Positions 1-6,251 are shown, counted from the stretch's first letter. The stretch is 8,933 nt of DNA from an uncultured Methylocystaceae bacterium (GCA_945956975.1 CAMFKC010000059.1:1-8933), one strand, 5' to 3'. Notes: generated by a model not told the origin, from the sequence alone. Program-made: numbers and translations.

Positions 1-48
1 CGAGATTCATGAGCGTCTCGTGGGCTCGGAGATGTGTATAAGAGACAG
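1..48. other. Illumina/Nextera adapter left on the contig end (artefact)
   Basis: This stretch is library-preparation sequence, not genome. Bases 1-6 (CGAGAT) match the 3' end of the Illumina P7 adapter. Bases 7-14 (TCATGAGC) sit exactly where the 8-base i7 index belongs, and I recall this as the adapter form of Nextera index N714. Bases 15-29 (GTCTCGTGGGCTCGG) are the Nextera read-2 overhang. Bases 30-48 (AGATGTGTATAAGAGACAG) are the 19-bp Tn5 mosaic end. Genomic sequence starts at 49. Translations across it give peptides known as database contaminants: LIHISEPTR on the minus strand and YKRQ on the plus strand. Confidence 0.98.
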
Positions 49-204
49 GACTTCGAGCGGGTGGGAAAAGTAGGGATCGCCGGAGGCGCGCGTCTGCGCG
101 CCATGCGCCTTCATCGCGTAGACATAGGCGCGGTTCAGCAGGTCCTCGTCCGCATTCGGATTGTATTTCCGAACGCGTTCGACGAGTTCGTACTGCCGCA
201 TCAT
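49..204 (-). CDS. rel: RelA/SpoT-type (p)ppGpp synthetase/hydrolase, N-terminal fragment cut by adapter
   Basis: These are the first 52 codons of a long bifunctional RSH protein, which makes and degrades the alarmone (p)ppGpp in the cytoplasm. The fragment starts MMRQYELVER and ends SGDPYFSHPLEV, the opening of the HD hydrolase domain. Arg39 and His48 align with the conserved R and the first metal-binding histidine of the HD site (R44 and H53 in the streptococcal Rel enzyme). The rest of the roughly 740-residue protein is missing because the read runs into adapter at base 48; residues read beyond Val52 are artefact. Two ATG codons are adjacent (204 and 201). AGGA at 206-209 lies 1 nt from the first and 4 nt from the second, so 201 may be the true start. 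It lies 87 bp downstream of rpoZ on the same strand, the usual alphaproteobacterial order. The single long RSH typical of the class cannot be called relA or spoT from this piece. Confidence 0.93.
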
Positions 205-291
205 GTCCTGAGAACCCCGCTCATCGCCGCCCGCGCCGCAATATCGGCCCCGGGCGGAGTCATGACAAGCGCGGCGTTCGAGACCCGGCGA

Positions 292-681
292 TCAGTCGCC
301 GTCGTCGTCGCTGGCCGCCGGCGGAACGAGGCCCTCGAGGCCGCGCAGCAGGTCTTCTTCGGTCATGCGGTCGAACTGCACTTCGCCGCTCGTGTCGGCG
401 GCGGCCTCAGCGGTCATCAGCGCAGGCACGACTTCGGCCTCGGGCTCGTCGACCTCGACGTGTTTCTGCAGCGAATGGATGAAGTCTTCTTCCAGATCGG
501 CGGGCGTCAGCGTGCCGTCAGCGATCTCGCGCAAGGCGACGACCGGATTCTTGTCGTTGTCACGGTCGATCGTGATCGGCTGGCCCGACGAGATCATGCG
601 CGCGCGATGCGCGGCAAGGAGAACAAGGTCGAATCTGTTGTCGACCTTTTCGATGCAATCTTCGACCGTGACGCGCGCCAT
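292..681 (-). CDS. rpoZ: DNA-directed RNA polymerase omega subunit
   Basis: This 129-residue protein is the small omega subunit, which binds the beta-prime subunit, aids polymerase assembly and forms part of a ppGpp-binding site in proteobacteria. The N-terminus MARVTVEDCIEKV, followed by NRFDLVLLAAHRAR (residues 15-28) and NPVVALREIA (about 45-54), is the diagnostic omega core. The ATG at 681 was chosen because AGGAGA (691-696) lies 9 nt upstream; the frame stays open to 732 but the extra 17 codons do not resemble the family. The protein is longer than E. coli omega (91 residues). The extra C-terminal part is acidic and ends in an SDDDGD tail, a common alphaproteobacterial arrangement. It precedes rel on the same strand, so an alarmone-responsive polymerase subunit and the alarmone enzyme are probably co-transcribed. 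Confidence 0.96.
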   Translation of the reverse strand: MARVTVEDCIEKVDNRFDLVLLAAHRARMISSGQPITIDRDNDKNPVVALREIADGTLTPADLEEDFIHSLQKHVEVDEPEAEVVPALMTAEAAADTSGEVQFDRMTEEDLLRGLEGLVPPAASDDDGD

Positions 682-1063
682 GCCGGGACGTCTCCTGAAA
701 AAGCTGAATTCGGAAGGAGCGGTTCCATACACCCTGCCGCGGCCAGCCGCAAGTTGCGAGGCAGACCCTCCCTTCGACTAAACCTCTTTAAGATTCAAGG
801 ACGACCGGAAAGAAGCCTGAATTCGCGCAAATTTGAAACACAAAATTGTCTTATATTTCAACAAGAAACATGCCGACGGTGCGTCAATTCGCTTGACGGG
901 GCCGCCTGGAACCATGATTTTCGTGGCAGCGGAGACCGGCGCAATTTCAGCCGCCTCCCGGGCAGAGCGCTTTCCGGGTTTCCCCACATTATCCGGATTG
1001 CGATGACTTCATTTGACGGCTGCGCTTGCGCCATGCGTTGTCGACATAACCGGCAGGACCGAT
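682..1063. other. Divergent intergenic region with AT-rich core (rpoZ / NYN gene)
   Basis: No gene that I can support lies in these 382 bp. The segment about 780-880 is clearly AT-richer than the rest of the window and carries runs such as AAATTTGAAACACAAAATTG, which suits a promoter region for the divergent rpoZ and NYN genes. CGTCAA (882-887) and TTGACG (893-898) form a perfect 6-bp inverted repeat around a 5-nt centre. Each arm is a TTGAC, the ideal -35 core, pointing outward. Another TTGACG occurs at 1013-1018. I could not find a well-spaced -10 box for any of them, so no start site is assigned. An open minus-strand frame at 778-987 has no recognisable protein features and I treat it as chance. 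Confidence 0.5.
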
Positions 1064-1675
1064 ATGGCCGAACAGGAACGTATTGCTCTATTCATTGATG
1101 GAGCCAACCTCTACGCGACCGCCAAGGCTCTCAATTTCGATATCGATTACAAGAGGCTGCTGCGGGAATTCCAATCGAAGGGGCGGCTTGTTCGCGCCTT
1201 CTACTACACGGCGCTGGTCGAGGATCAGGAGTATTCCGCGATCCGCCCGTTGATCGACTGGCTCGACTACAACGGCTACAGCGTTGTCACCAAGCCGACG
1301 AAGGAATTCGTCGACTCGACCGGACGCCGCAAGGTCAAGGGCAACATGGACATCGAGCTCGCGGTCGATGCGATGGAAATGTCCGAGCATCTCGACCATA
1401 TCGTCCTGTTCTCGGGCGACGGCGATTTCCGGTCGCTCGTGGAAGCGATCCAGCGCAAGGGCGTTCGCGTTTCCGTCGTCTCGACCATCACGACGCAGCC
1501 GCCGATGGTGGCCGATGAGTTGCGCCGCCAGGCCGACGAATTCGTCGACATCGTCCAGCTCGTCTCCAAGATCGGGCGCGATCCCGGCGAGCGGATGGAG
1601 CGCATGCAGCGCTACCAGGACCGCCGGCCGACGGCGGCGGCGGGCGGCGGCGGCTTCGACGACCAAAACGCCTGA
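1064..1675 (+). CDS. NYN-domain protein, LabA/DUF88 family (putative metal-dependent RNase)
   Basis: This 203-residue cytoplasmic protein has a PIN-like NYN fold. Members of this broad family are predicted metal-dependent ribonucleases; the cyanobacterial LabA member affects circadian output. Visible motifs are ALFIDGANLY (residues 8-17, acidic D12 and N15), KGNMDIELAVDAM (93-104, D96 and D102) and VLFSGDGDF (114-122, D119 and D121). Together these supply the acidic residues expected around the metal site. After about residue 172 the tail is charged, then low-complexity (AAAGGGG), and probably disordered. ATG 1064 is preferred because AGGA (1055-1058) lies 5 nt upstream and MAEQERIALFIDG is the usual family start; the frame could open earlier at TTG 1013. 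The stop is followed after one base by the glycosylase start. The substrate is unknown. I am sure of the fold and unsure of the activity. Confidence 0.92.
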   Translation: MAEQERIALFIDGANLYATAKALNFDIDYKRLLREFQSKGRLVRAFYYTALVEDQEYSAIRPLIDWLDYNGYSVVTKPTKEFVDSTGRRKVKGNMDIELAVDAMEMSEHLDHIVLFSGDGDFRSLVEAIQRKGVRVSVVSTITTQPPMVADELRRQADEFVDIVQLVSKIGRDPGERMERMQRYQDRRPTAAAGGGGFDDQNA

Positions 1676-1676
1676 T

Positions 1677-2348
1677 TTGCTGCCGGAGGCGTTTTCACCA
1701 CAGGCCTGCCCGCCGCGCGACTGCCCGCGCTGCGCGCGGCTCGTCGCCTATCGGCATGAGGCCCGCGCCCGGGCGCCCGAGTGGTTCAATGCGCCCGTGC
1801 CGCCATTCGGCGGCCCGCACGCGCGCCTGTTGATCGTAGGCCTCGCCCCGGGACTGCAGGGCGCCAACCGCACGGGCCGTCCCTTCACCGGCGACTATGC
1901 CGGAGACCTTCTCTACGCCACGCTCGATGAATTTGGCCTTGCACGAGGCGTCTACGCGGCGCGGCCGGACGACGGGCTGACCCTCGTCGACGCCGCCATC
2001 GTCAACGCCGTGCGCTGCGTCCCGCCACAGAACAAGCCGCTCCCGGCCGAAATGGCGGAATGCCGGCCCTTCCTCGCCGCAGCATTCGCCGAAATGCCGA
2101 AGCTGCGCGTCGTCGTCGCGCTCGGACGGGTCGCCCATGAAAGCGTCGTGCGCACGATCGGCGGCAAACTGTCGGCCCATCCCTTTGCGCATGCGGCAGA
2201 ATTCAAGCTGGACGGGCCGAACGGGCCGGTCACGCTGCTCGATAGCTACCATTGCTCCCGCTACAACACGAACACGCGGGTTCTGACACCGGACATGTTC
2301 CGCGCCGTCTTCGCCCGCGCCCGCGCGATTCTCGACGCCGCCCGGTAA
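1677..2348 (+). CDS. Uracil-DNA glycosylase, family 5 (UDGb-like), iron-sulfur type
   Basis: This 223-residue enzyme would remove uracil and other deaminated bases from DNA to start base-excision repair. Motif A is GLAPGLQGANRTGRPFTGD (residues 55-73); it lacks the polar Asp/Asn of classical Ung, as expected for family 5. The second motif is HCSRYNTNTRVLT (192-204). Cys16 and Cys19 (DCPRC), Cys114 (VRC) and Cys129 (AEC) match the C-x2-C ... C-x14-C pattern that binds a 4Fe-4S cluster in families 4 and 5. No ATG or GTG precedes the first cysteines in this frame without running back into the NYN gene. I therefore take TTG 1677, one base after the NYN stop; CTG 1680 is the alternative. I see no clear Shine-Dalgarno, which suggests translation coupled to the gene upstream. 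The family call is firm and the exact start is not. Confidence 0.9.
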   Translation: MLPEAFSPQACPPRDCPRCARLVAYRHEARARAPEWFNAPVPPFGGPHARLLIVGLAPGLQGANRTGRPFTGDYAGDLLYATLDEFGLARGVYAARPDDGLTLVDAAIVNAVRCVPPQNKPLPAEMAECRPFLAAAFAEMPKLRVVVALGRVAHESVVRTIGGKLSAHPFAHAAEFKLDGPNGPVTLLDSYHCSRYNTNTRVLTPDMFRAVFARARAILDAAR

Positions 2349-2386
2349 AGCACCGTTAAGCGCGCTCTGTTTTGCTCGGGCGGCCG

Positions 2387-3502
2387 ATGCAGCATCTTCT
2401 CTCCATACAGGCGCTCCGCGCGCTCGCCGCGATCATGGTCGTGTTTCATCACGCCCAGAACGACGCCGGCCGCACCGCCGCCGACCTCGGCGTCCCCTTC
2501 GAACGGTTTTTCGCGCTGCCCTGGGCCGCCGGCGTCGATCTGTTCTTCGTCGTGTCGGGCTTCGTCATGGTCTTCTCGTCCGAGAAGATGTTCGCCGCAG
2601 CAGGCGGCGCCGGCCAGTTCATCACCCGCCGCATCGCGCGCATCGTGCCGCTCTACTGGCTGGCGACCGCGCTCTTCCTCGCAGCCGCGCTCCGCGGCGC
2701 CGCCGCCGGCAAGCAGATCGCGCCCTCGTTCGGCGAAATCGCCTCCTCTTTCGCCTTCCTCCCCTGGCCACGCGCGATGGACGGCGCGCCCCGCCCCGTC
2801 CATTCGCTCGGCTGGACGCTCGAATACGAGATGTTCTTCTATCTCGTGTTCGCCTGCTTCCTCTGGCTTCCCCGAACGCGCGCCGTCGCCGGGGTCGCAG
2901 TGTCCCTCTGCTGCATAGTTCTCGCGCATGTAGCGTTCCAGCCGCAGAACGTCGCCCTGGCTTATTGGAGCGACCCTATCGTTCTGGAATTCGCGCTCGG
3001 CATGGGCGTTGCGCTCGCGCATCGTAGCGGGCTGCGTCTGCCCGGCGCCGCGTCGCTCGCGCTTTGCGCCGCAGGACTGATGGTGCTCGGATTCGACCCC
3101 ATGCATTCCGCCTTCGAGGGCTTCGACGCGCTCGATCCCAACGGCTTCCTCAGGCTTGCGTCGTGGGGAGCGCCGATGGCTGCGATCTTCGCCGCGGTCG
3201 TGCTGCGCGAACAGCCAGCAAAAACCGGCCCGGCGCTGCGCGCCATGGCCGCTCTCGGCGACGCCTCCTACGCGCTCTACCTGTTCCATCCGCTGGCCGT
3301 CATCGCGCTGCGAAAGCTCTGGATCGCGGCTCATCTGGAACGTTTCGGCTTCTGGCCGCTGGTGATCGCCGCCACGCTCGCCTCGATCGCGCTCTCGCTC
3401 GCCATCTACCGCTGGATCGAGAAGCCGCTCACCAGGCTGGTCCAAGGCTGGCTGGTCCGCGCGCCGGCGGCCCGCGGGGACGCCGCAGTCGCTCGCACCT
3501 GA
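2387..3502 (+). CDS. Acyltransferase 3 family membrane protein (OafA/YrhL-like)
   Basis: This 371-residue integral inner-membrane protein belongs to the family that transfers acyl groups, often acetyl, to sugars of O-antigen, exopolysaccharide or other envelope glycans. The start SIQALRALAAIMVVFHH carries the conserved R-x10-H pair (Arg11, His22). VDLFFVVSGF (50-59), SLGWTLEYEMFFYL (140-153, the W-x-L-x-x-E-M-x-F-Y-L signature), LYLFHP (297-302) and YRWIEKPLTR (341-350) follow in the family order. About ten hydrophobic segments are visible. The length is near 370 with no C-terminal SGNH domain. ATG 2387 is used because homologues begin this way; TTG 2372 in frame has no better ribosome site. 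It begins 38 bp after the glycosylase stop and may share its transcript, with no obvious functional link. The sugar acceptor cannot be inferred, as no other glycan genes are in the window. Confidence 0.92.
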   Translation: MQHLLSIQALRALAAIMVVFHHAQNDAGRTAADLGVPFERFFALPWAAGVDLFFVVSGFVMVFSSEKMFAAAGGAGQFITRRIARIVPLYWLATALFLAAALRGAAAGKQIAPSFGEIASSFAFLPWPRAMDGAPRPVHSLGWTLEYEMFFYLVFACFLWLPRTRAVAGVAVSLCCIVLAHVAFQPQNVALAYWSDPIVLEFALGMGVALAHRSGLRLPGAASLALCAAGLMVLGFDPMHSAFEGFDALDPNGFLRLASWGAPMAAIFAAVVLREQPAKTGPALRAMAALGDASYALYLFHPLAVIALRKLWIAAHLERFGFWPLVIAATLASIALSLAIYRWIEKPLTRLVQGWLVRAPAARGDAAVART

Positions 3503-3561
3503 CGTCTGGCCAATGTCGCGGAACCCACTAGATTAACGCTCCGCACCCGGCAGGATTCCCG

Positions 3562-3864
3562 ATGATCGTCACAGTGTTCCGCTCGCGTCTGAAACCCGAG
3601 GCCCATGAGGACTACGGTCCGATGGCGGCCAGAATGAGCGAGCTCGCCCGGGGCATGCCCGGCTACATCTCGCACAAGGTCTTCACCGCCGAGGACGGCG
3701 AGCGCGTCACGATCGTGGAATTCGAGGACATGGAAAGCCATCGCGGCTGGGGCCAGCATCCCGAACATCGCGCGGGCCAGATCCAGGGCCGCCGCGACTT
3801 CTACAGCGAATACAAGTTGCAGGTCTGCGAAGTGGTCCGGGAGTCGCGGAAGTCGGCGGAGTGA
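3562..3864 (+). CDS. Antibiotic biosynthesis monooxygenase (ABM) domain protein
   Basis: This 100-residue protein is a single small ABM-type ferredoxin-like barrel, a family that includes quinol monooxygenases, haem-degrading enzymes and many uncharacterised stress proteins. The start MIVTVFRSRLKPEAHEDY is the first strand and helix. The central MPGYISHKVFTAEDGERVTIVEFEDMES segment (residues 32-59) is the usual run of strands, and SHRGWGQHPEHRAGQ (59-73) contains the conserved W and H-P-E-H region. AGGA (3552-3555) lies 6 nt before the ATG, which supports this start. The gene follows the acyltransferase by 59 bp. That spacer contains TAGATT (3529-3534), which could be a weak -10 box, so it may have its own promoter. 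The chemistry cannot be assigned: many members bind no cofactor and some lack known activity. Confidence 0.88.
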   Translation: MIVTVFRSRLKPEAHEDYGPMAARMSELARGMPGYISHKVFTAEDGERVTIVEFEDMESHRGWGQHPEHRAGQIQGRRDFYSEYKLQVCEVVRESRKSAE

Positions 3865-3890
3865 GGCGCTGAAGGAAGGGATTGAGGGCC

Positions 3891-3915
3891 GTCACGCCGG
3901 CATGAGCAGCGTGAC
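3891..3915. terminator. Inverted repeat between convergent genes, possible bidirectional terminator
   Basis: GTCACGC (3891-3897) and GCGTGAC (3909-3915) form a perfect 7-bp stem with an 11-nt loop. They lie in the 99-bp gap between the plus-strand ABM gene (stop 3864) and the minus-strand cysteine-cluster gene (stop 3964). A second short stem, GGGG/CCCC at 3929-3941, follows. Neither has a T run, so an intrinsic terminator of the classic type is not shown. Position between two converging stops is the main argument. Confidence 0.4.
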
Positions 3916-3963
3916 CGATGCATTATCAGGGGTTGCGCCCCGAGCCGTTTCCTGCGTGGTCGT

Positions 3964-4536
3964 TCAACTTGGCTTCGGGCCGCGCTTCACTTCGACCTTG
4001 ATCGTCCCGTCGCCGCCGGGACCGATGTTGATGCGATCCTGGGGTCCAAGTTCGCCGAGTTGCGCATCGCCGTCTGGCAGCACCAGCGTGGCCGCCTTGT
4101 CGACGAACACGAGCACGCATTTCGCCTGCGAAAGGCCCTCGGTCGCCCATCTTTTGATCTGGCTGTAGTAGGGCTCGCGCTTCCACGCGTCTGGCGTTCC
4201 GGGATCGACCTGGAACATCAGGAAGCCGGAACTCGGCTCGATCGTGAAGACGATCTTGCTGATGTCGGGCCGCCATTCCTCGCCCAGCCAGTCCAGCATG
4301 ATCCAGTTGCAGTAGAACTGCCGGCAGAAGGCCGGACGCGTTTCCCAGATGCTGCAGCCCCTGCCCGGCTCGCAATGCTTGCACCACTGGCCGATCGGGC
4401 TCTGCGTATCGGCGATGCCGTAGACCTTGCAGCAGAGCGTGCACGTGCCGCATGAGCGTTTGAAGGCTTGCGCGGCCTGGGCGCCGCCTGGGGTTGCTCC
4501 TTGGGCTGCGCCCTGCCCCGACATCTGCTGCGTCAT
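3964..4536 (-). CDS. YkgJ-type cysteine-cluster protein (probable metal or Fe-S binding)
   Basis: This 190-residue protein belongs to the YkgJ/UPF0153 zinc- or iron-chelating family of unknown function. A Q/G/A-rich leader (residues 3-24) is followed by SCGTCTLCCKV (Cys29, 32, 35, 36), then WCKHC (Cys52, His54, Cys55), GC (Cys61), and PAFCRQFYCNW (Cys71, Cys76). That is nine cysteines within 48 residues, enough to bind one or two metal centres. The remainder (about 80-190) is an alpha/beta region with the family's W-R-P motif (EEWRPDI) and no further cysteine cluster. ATG 4536 is supported by AGGAG (4542-4546) 5 nt upstream; that site overlaps the smpB stop codon. The gene therefore begins 8 bp after smpB and is probably translated by the same ribosomes. 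No enzymatic role can be claimed. Confidence 0.9.
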   Translation of the reverse strand: MTQQMSGQGAAQGATPGGAQAAQAFKRSCGTCTLCCKVYGIADTQSPIGQWCKHCEPGRGCSIWETRPAFCRQFYCNWIMLDWLGEEWRPDISKIVFTIEPSSGFLMFQVDPGTPDAWKREPYYSQIKRWATEGLSQAKCVLVFVDKAATLVLPDGDAQLGELGPQDRINIGPGGDGTIKVEVKRGPKPS

Positions 4537-4544
4537 GACAACTC

Positions 4545-5021
4545 CTAGCCCCGATCGCGCAGCAGGCGGCCTTTTTCGCGCGCCCAATCCCGCTTCTTCT
4601 CCGTCTCGCGCTTGTCGTGCAATTGCTTGCCGCGCGCAATGGCGATCTCGATCTTGGCCCGGCCGCGATCGTTGAAATAGACGCGCAGCGGCACCAGCGT
4701 CATGCCCTCGCGCTGCACGGCCTGCGACAGCCTGGCGATTTCGCGTTGCTTGAGCAGGAGTTTGCGCGGCCGCTTCGGTTCGTGGTTGAACCGGTTTCCC
4801 CCGCCGTACTCGGGGATGGTGGCGTTGATCAGCCACATCTCGCCCTGCCGGTCGACGCTCGCGTAGCTTTCCGCGATCGTGGCCTTGCCGGTGCGCAGCG
4901 ACTTGACCTCGGTGCCGGTCAAGACGAGGCCGGCCTCGATCTTGTCGCCGATCTCGTAATTATACCGCGCCTTGCGGTTGTCCGAGGCGACCTTGAAGTT
5001 GGATTTGGGTTTCTCGGCCAA
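4545..5021 (-). CDS. smpB: SsrA-binding protein SmpB (tmRNA partner)
   Basis: This 158-residue protein binds tmRNA (SsrA) and delivers it to stalled ribosomes for trans-translation. Its signatures are KARYNYEIGDKIEAGLVLTG leading into GTEVKSLR (residues 36-43), EMWLINATIPEY (61-72), RPRKLLL (84-90) and the lysine-rich tail beginning GKQLHDKR (131-138), the part that enters the mRNA channel of the decoding centre. The start is TTG at 5021: an in-frame TAG lies at 5031-5033, no ATG intervenes, and AGGA sits 7 nt upstream. A TTG start may keep expression modest. Upstream on the same strand is dapA, separated by 122 bp that hold an imperfect palindrome; downstream is the cysteine-cluster gene, 8 bp away. 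The tmRNA gene itself is not in the window. Confidence 0.97.
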   Translation of the reverse strand: MAEKPKSNFKVASDNRKARYNYEIGDKIEAGLVLTGTEVKSLRTGKATIAESYASVDRQGEMWLINATIPEYGGGNRFNHEPKRPRKLLLKQREIARLSQAVQREGMTLVPLRVYFNDRGRAKIEIAIARGKQLHDKRETEKKRDWAREKGRLLRDRG

Positions 5022-5035
5022 TCTGTGATCCTAGC

Positions 5036-5119
5036 CCCGTCATTGGGAGCGGAGCGAAGCGATCCCTCCCCGAGAGCCGGGATGGATCGCCACGTCGCTT
5101 GGCTCCTCGCGATGACGGG
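5036..5119. repeat. REP-like imperfect palindrome between dapA and smpB
   Basis: An 84-bp element starts CCCGTCAT (5036-5043) and ends ATGACGGG (5112-5119), perfect inverted ends. Inside, GGAGCGGAGCGAAGCGATCC pairs imperfectly with the complement of the right arm (about 5087-5111), and ATCCC/GGGAT (near 5062-5085) can form the tip. As RNA it would make one long bulged hairpin. Its ends and its GAGCG-AAGC-GATCC core resemble a repeat family that I know as scattered between genes in many Hyphomicrobiales genomes. In one frame it reads VIARSQATWRSIP, like peptides often mis-annotated from that family. Only one copy is present here, so the repeat nature is inferred. Confidence 0.75.
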
Positions 5120-5143
5120 CTCAAACAAGCGCCGTCTCGAGCG

Positions 5144-6037
5144 TTACGCGTTCAGCACGCCCGCATGGACCATCGCCGCGCGGATGGCCTTTTTCGTGGC
5201 CTCCGTCGAGGGCACGAGCGGCAGGCGCACCTCTTCGCTGGCGCGGCCGAGGAAGGACAGGCCCGTCTTCGCGCCCGTCACGCCTGCCTCCAGGAAGGTG
5301 GCGGCATGCAGCGGCGTGAGGCGATCCTGGATCTTCAGCGCCTCGTCGAACTTTCCGGCGAAGCAGGCTTCCATCAGCTCTGCCGTCTGCTTGGGCGCGA
5401 CATTGGCGACGACCGAGATGCACCCATGCGCGCCCGCGGCCATGCAGGATAGCGCCGTGATGTCGTCGCCCGACATCTGGATGAAGTCAGGCCCCATCGC
5501 CTGCCGCTGCATCGAAATGCGCCCGATATTGCCGGTCGCATCCTTCACGCCCACCACGTTCTTCAGCTCGTAGCAGCGCTTCATCGTGTCGACGCTCATG
5601 TCGATCACGGAGCGCGGCGGAATGTTGTAGATCACGATCGGAATGCCGATCGCGGCGTCGATCGCCTTGAAGTGCTGGAAAAGCCCTTCCTGGTTCGGCT
5701 TGTTGTAATAGGGCGTGACGACCAGAACGCCGGCCGCGCCGGCCTTCTCGGCATGCCTGGCCAATTCCACCGCCTCGCGCGTGTTGTTCGAGCCTGCGCC
5801 CGCGATGACGGGCACGCGGCCGCGCGCCTCGGCGATGCAGATTTCCACGACCTTGCGATGCTCGTCGTGGCTGAGGGTCGGGCTTTCGCCGGTCGTGCCG
5901 ACGGGCACGAGCCCGTGCTGCCCGCTCTCGATCTGCCAGTCGATCAGCTTGCGGTAGGCGTCCTCGTCGACCGCGCCGTCCTTGAACGGCGTCACCAGCG
6001 CCGGCATTGAACCCCTGAAATTCGCTCTGGCGCCCAT
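5144..6037 (-). CDS. dapA: 4-hydroxy-tetrahydrodipicolinate synthase
   Basis: This 297-residue cytoplasmic aldolase condenses pyruvate with L-aspartate-4-semialdehyde, the committed step toward meso-diaminopimelate and lysine. All expected residues are visible: the Schiff-base lysine in VGVKDATGN (Lys165), the catalytic threonines in PVGTTGESP (Thr48, Thr49), the two tyrosines (Tyr111 in TPYYNKP and Tyr137 in IVIYNIPPR) and the substrate-binding arginine Arg142. Each is offset by +4 from the E. coli numbering (K161, T44/T45, Y107, Y133, R138). The length is close to the family norm of about 290. ATG 6037 gives MGARANFRGSMPALVTPF, the usual opening; a GGGA 7 nt upstream is a weak ribosome site. 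An inner Met at residue 11 is too late. The gene leads the dapA-smpB-ykgJ run and is divergent from the transglycosylase gene. Confidence 0.97.
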   Translation of the reverse strand: MGARANFRGSMPALVTPFKDGAVDEDAYRKLIDWQIESGQHGLVPVGTTGESPTLSHDEHRKVVEICIAEARGRVPVIAGAGSNNTREAVELARHAEKAGAAGVLVVTPYYNKPNQEGLFQHFKAIDAAIGIPIVIYNIPPRSVIDMSVDTMKRCYELKNVVGVKDATGNIGRISMQRQAMGPDFIQMSGDDITALSCMAAGAHGCISVVANVAPKQTAELMEACFAGKFDEALKIQDRLTPLHAATFLEAGVTGAKTGLSFLGRASEEVRLPLVPSTEATKKAIRAAMVHAGVLNA

Positions 6038-6122
6038 TTCCGCGTCCCGATCCCTTGTATCCCCTGGCGGCCCCGCCCAATCCACGCCGCAATCGCCCGG
6101 TTTTCTGTGGCCGACACACATA

Positions 6123-6150
6123 GCCCCTGGCGCGCGCGCCGAAAAGGGGC
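6123..6150. repeat. Nested palindrome in the dapA/slt divergent promoter region
   Basis: GCCCCT (6123-6128) and AGGGGC (6145-6150) are a perfect inverted pair. They enclose GGCGCGCGCGCC (6129-6140), itself a perfect 12-bp palindrome. It lies in the 214-bp gap between the divergent starts of dapA (6037) and the transglycosylase (6252). No T run follows in either direction, so termination is unlikely. It could be an operator, a leader hairpin for dapA, or chance in GC-rich DNA. I could not place convincing -35/-10 boxes for either gene in the gap. Confidence 0.35.
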
Positions 6151-6251
6151 GCCGCCGCAGGGCGGAGGATCCGCAGTGGCGGCCACATGGTTATCGCTTC
6201 GTTAATGAACGCGCGGCAGTGTGAAACAGGGGCGTCAGGAGTGTTCGTCCG

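Noticed and set aside
778..987. A 69-codon minus-strand frame in the rpoZ upstream gap
   Set aside because: It spans the AT-rich core, where a promoter is expected, and shows no recognisable protein features. I could not rule it out completely.
34..1098. A 354-codon plus-strand frame starting MYKRQ
   Set aside because: Its first codons are adapter sequence and the rest is antisense to rel and rpoZ or intergenic.
2372..2386. TTG at 2372 as start of the acyltransferase
   Set aside because: It has no ribosome site, and the ATG at 2387 gives the typical family N-terminus.
2261..3445. A 394-codon minus-strand frame opposite the acyltransferase
   Set aside because: Its composition is biased (Glu, Arg, Gly), it has no motif, and the plus strand carries a full set of acyltransferase-3 signatures.
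3902..4168. An 88-codon plus-strand frame starting in the convergent gap
   Set aside because: Most of it is antisense to the cysteine-cluster gene; there is no ribosome site and no recognisable domain.
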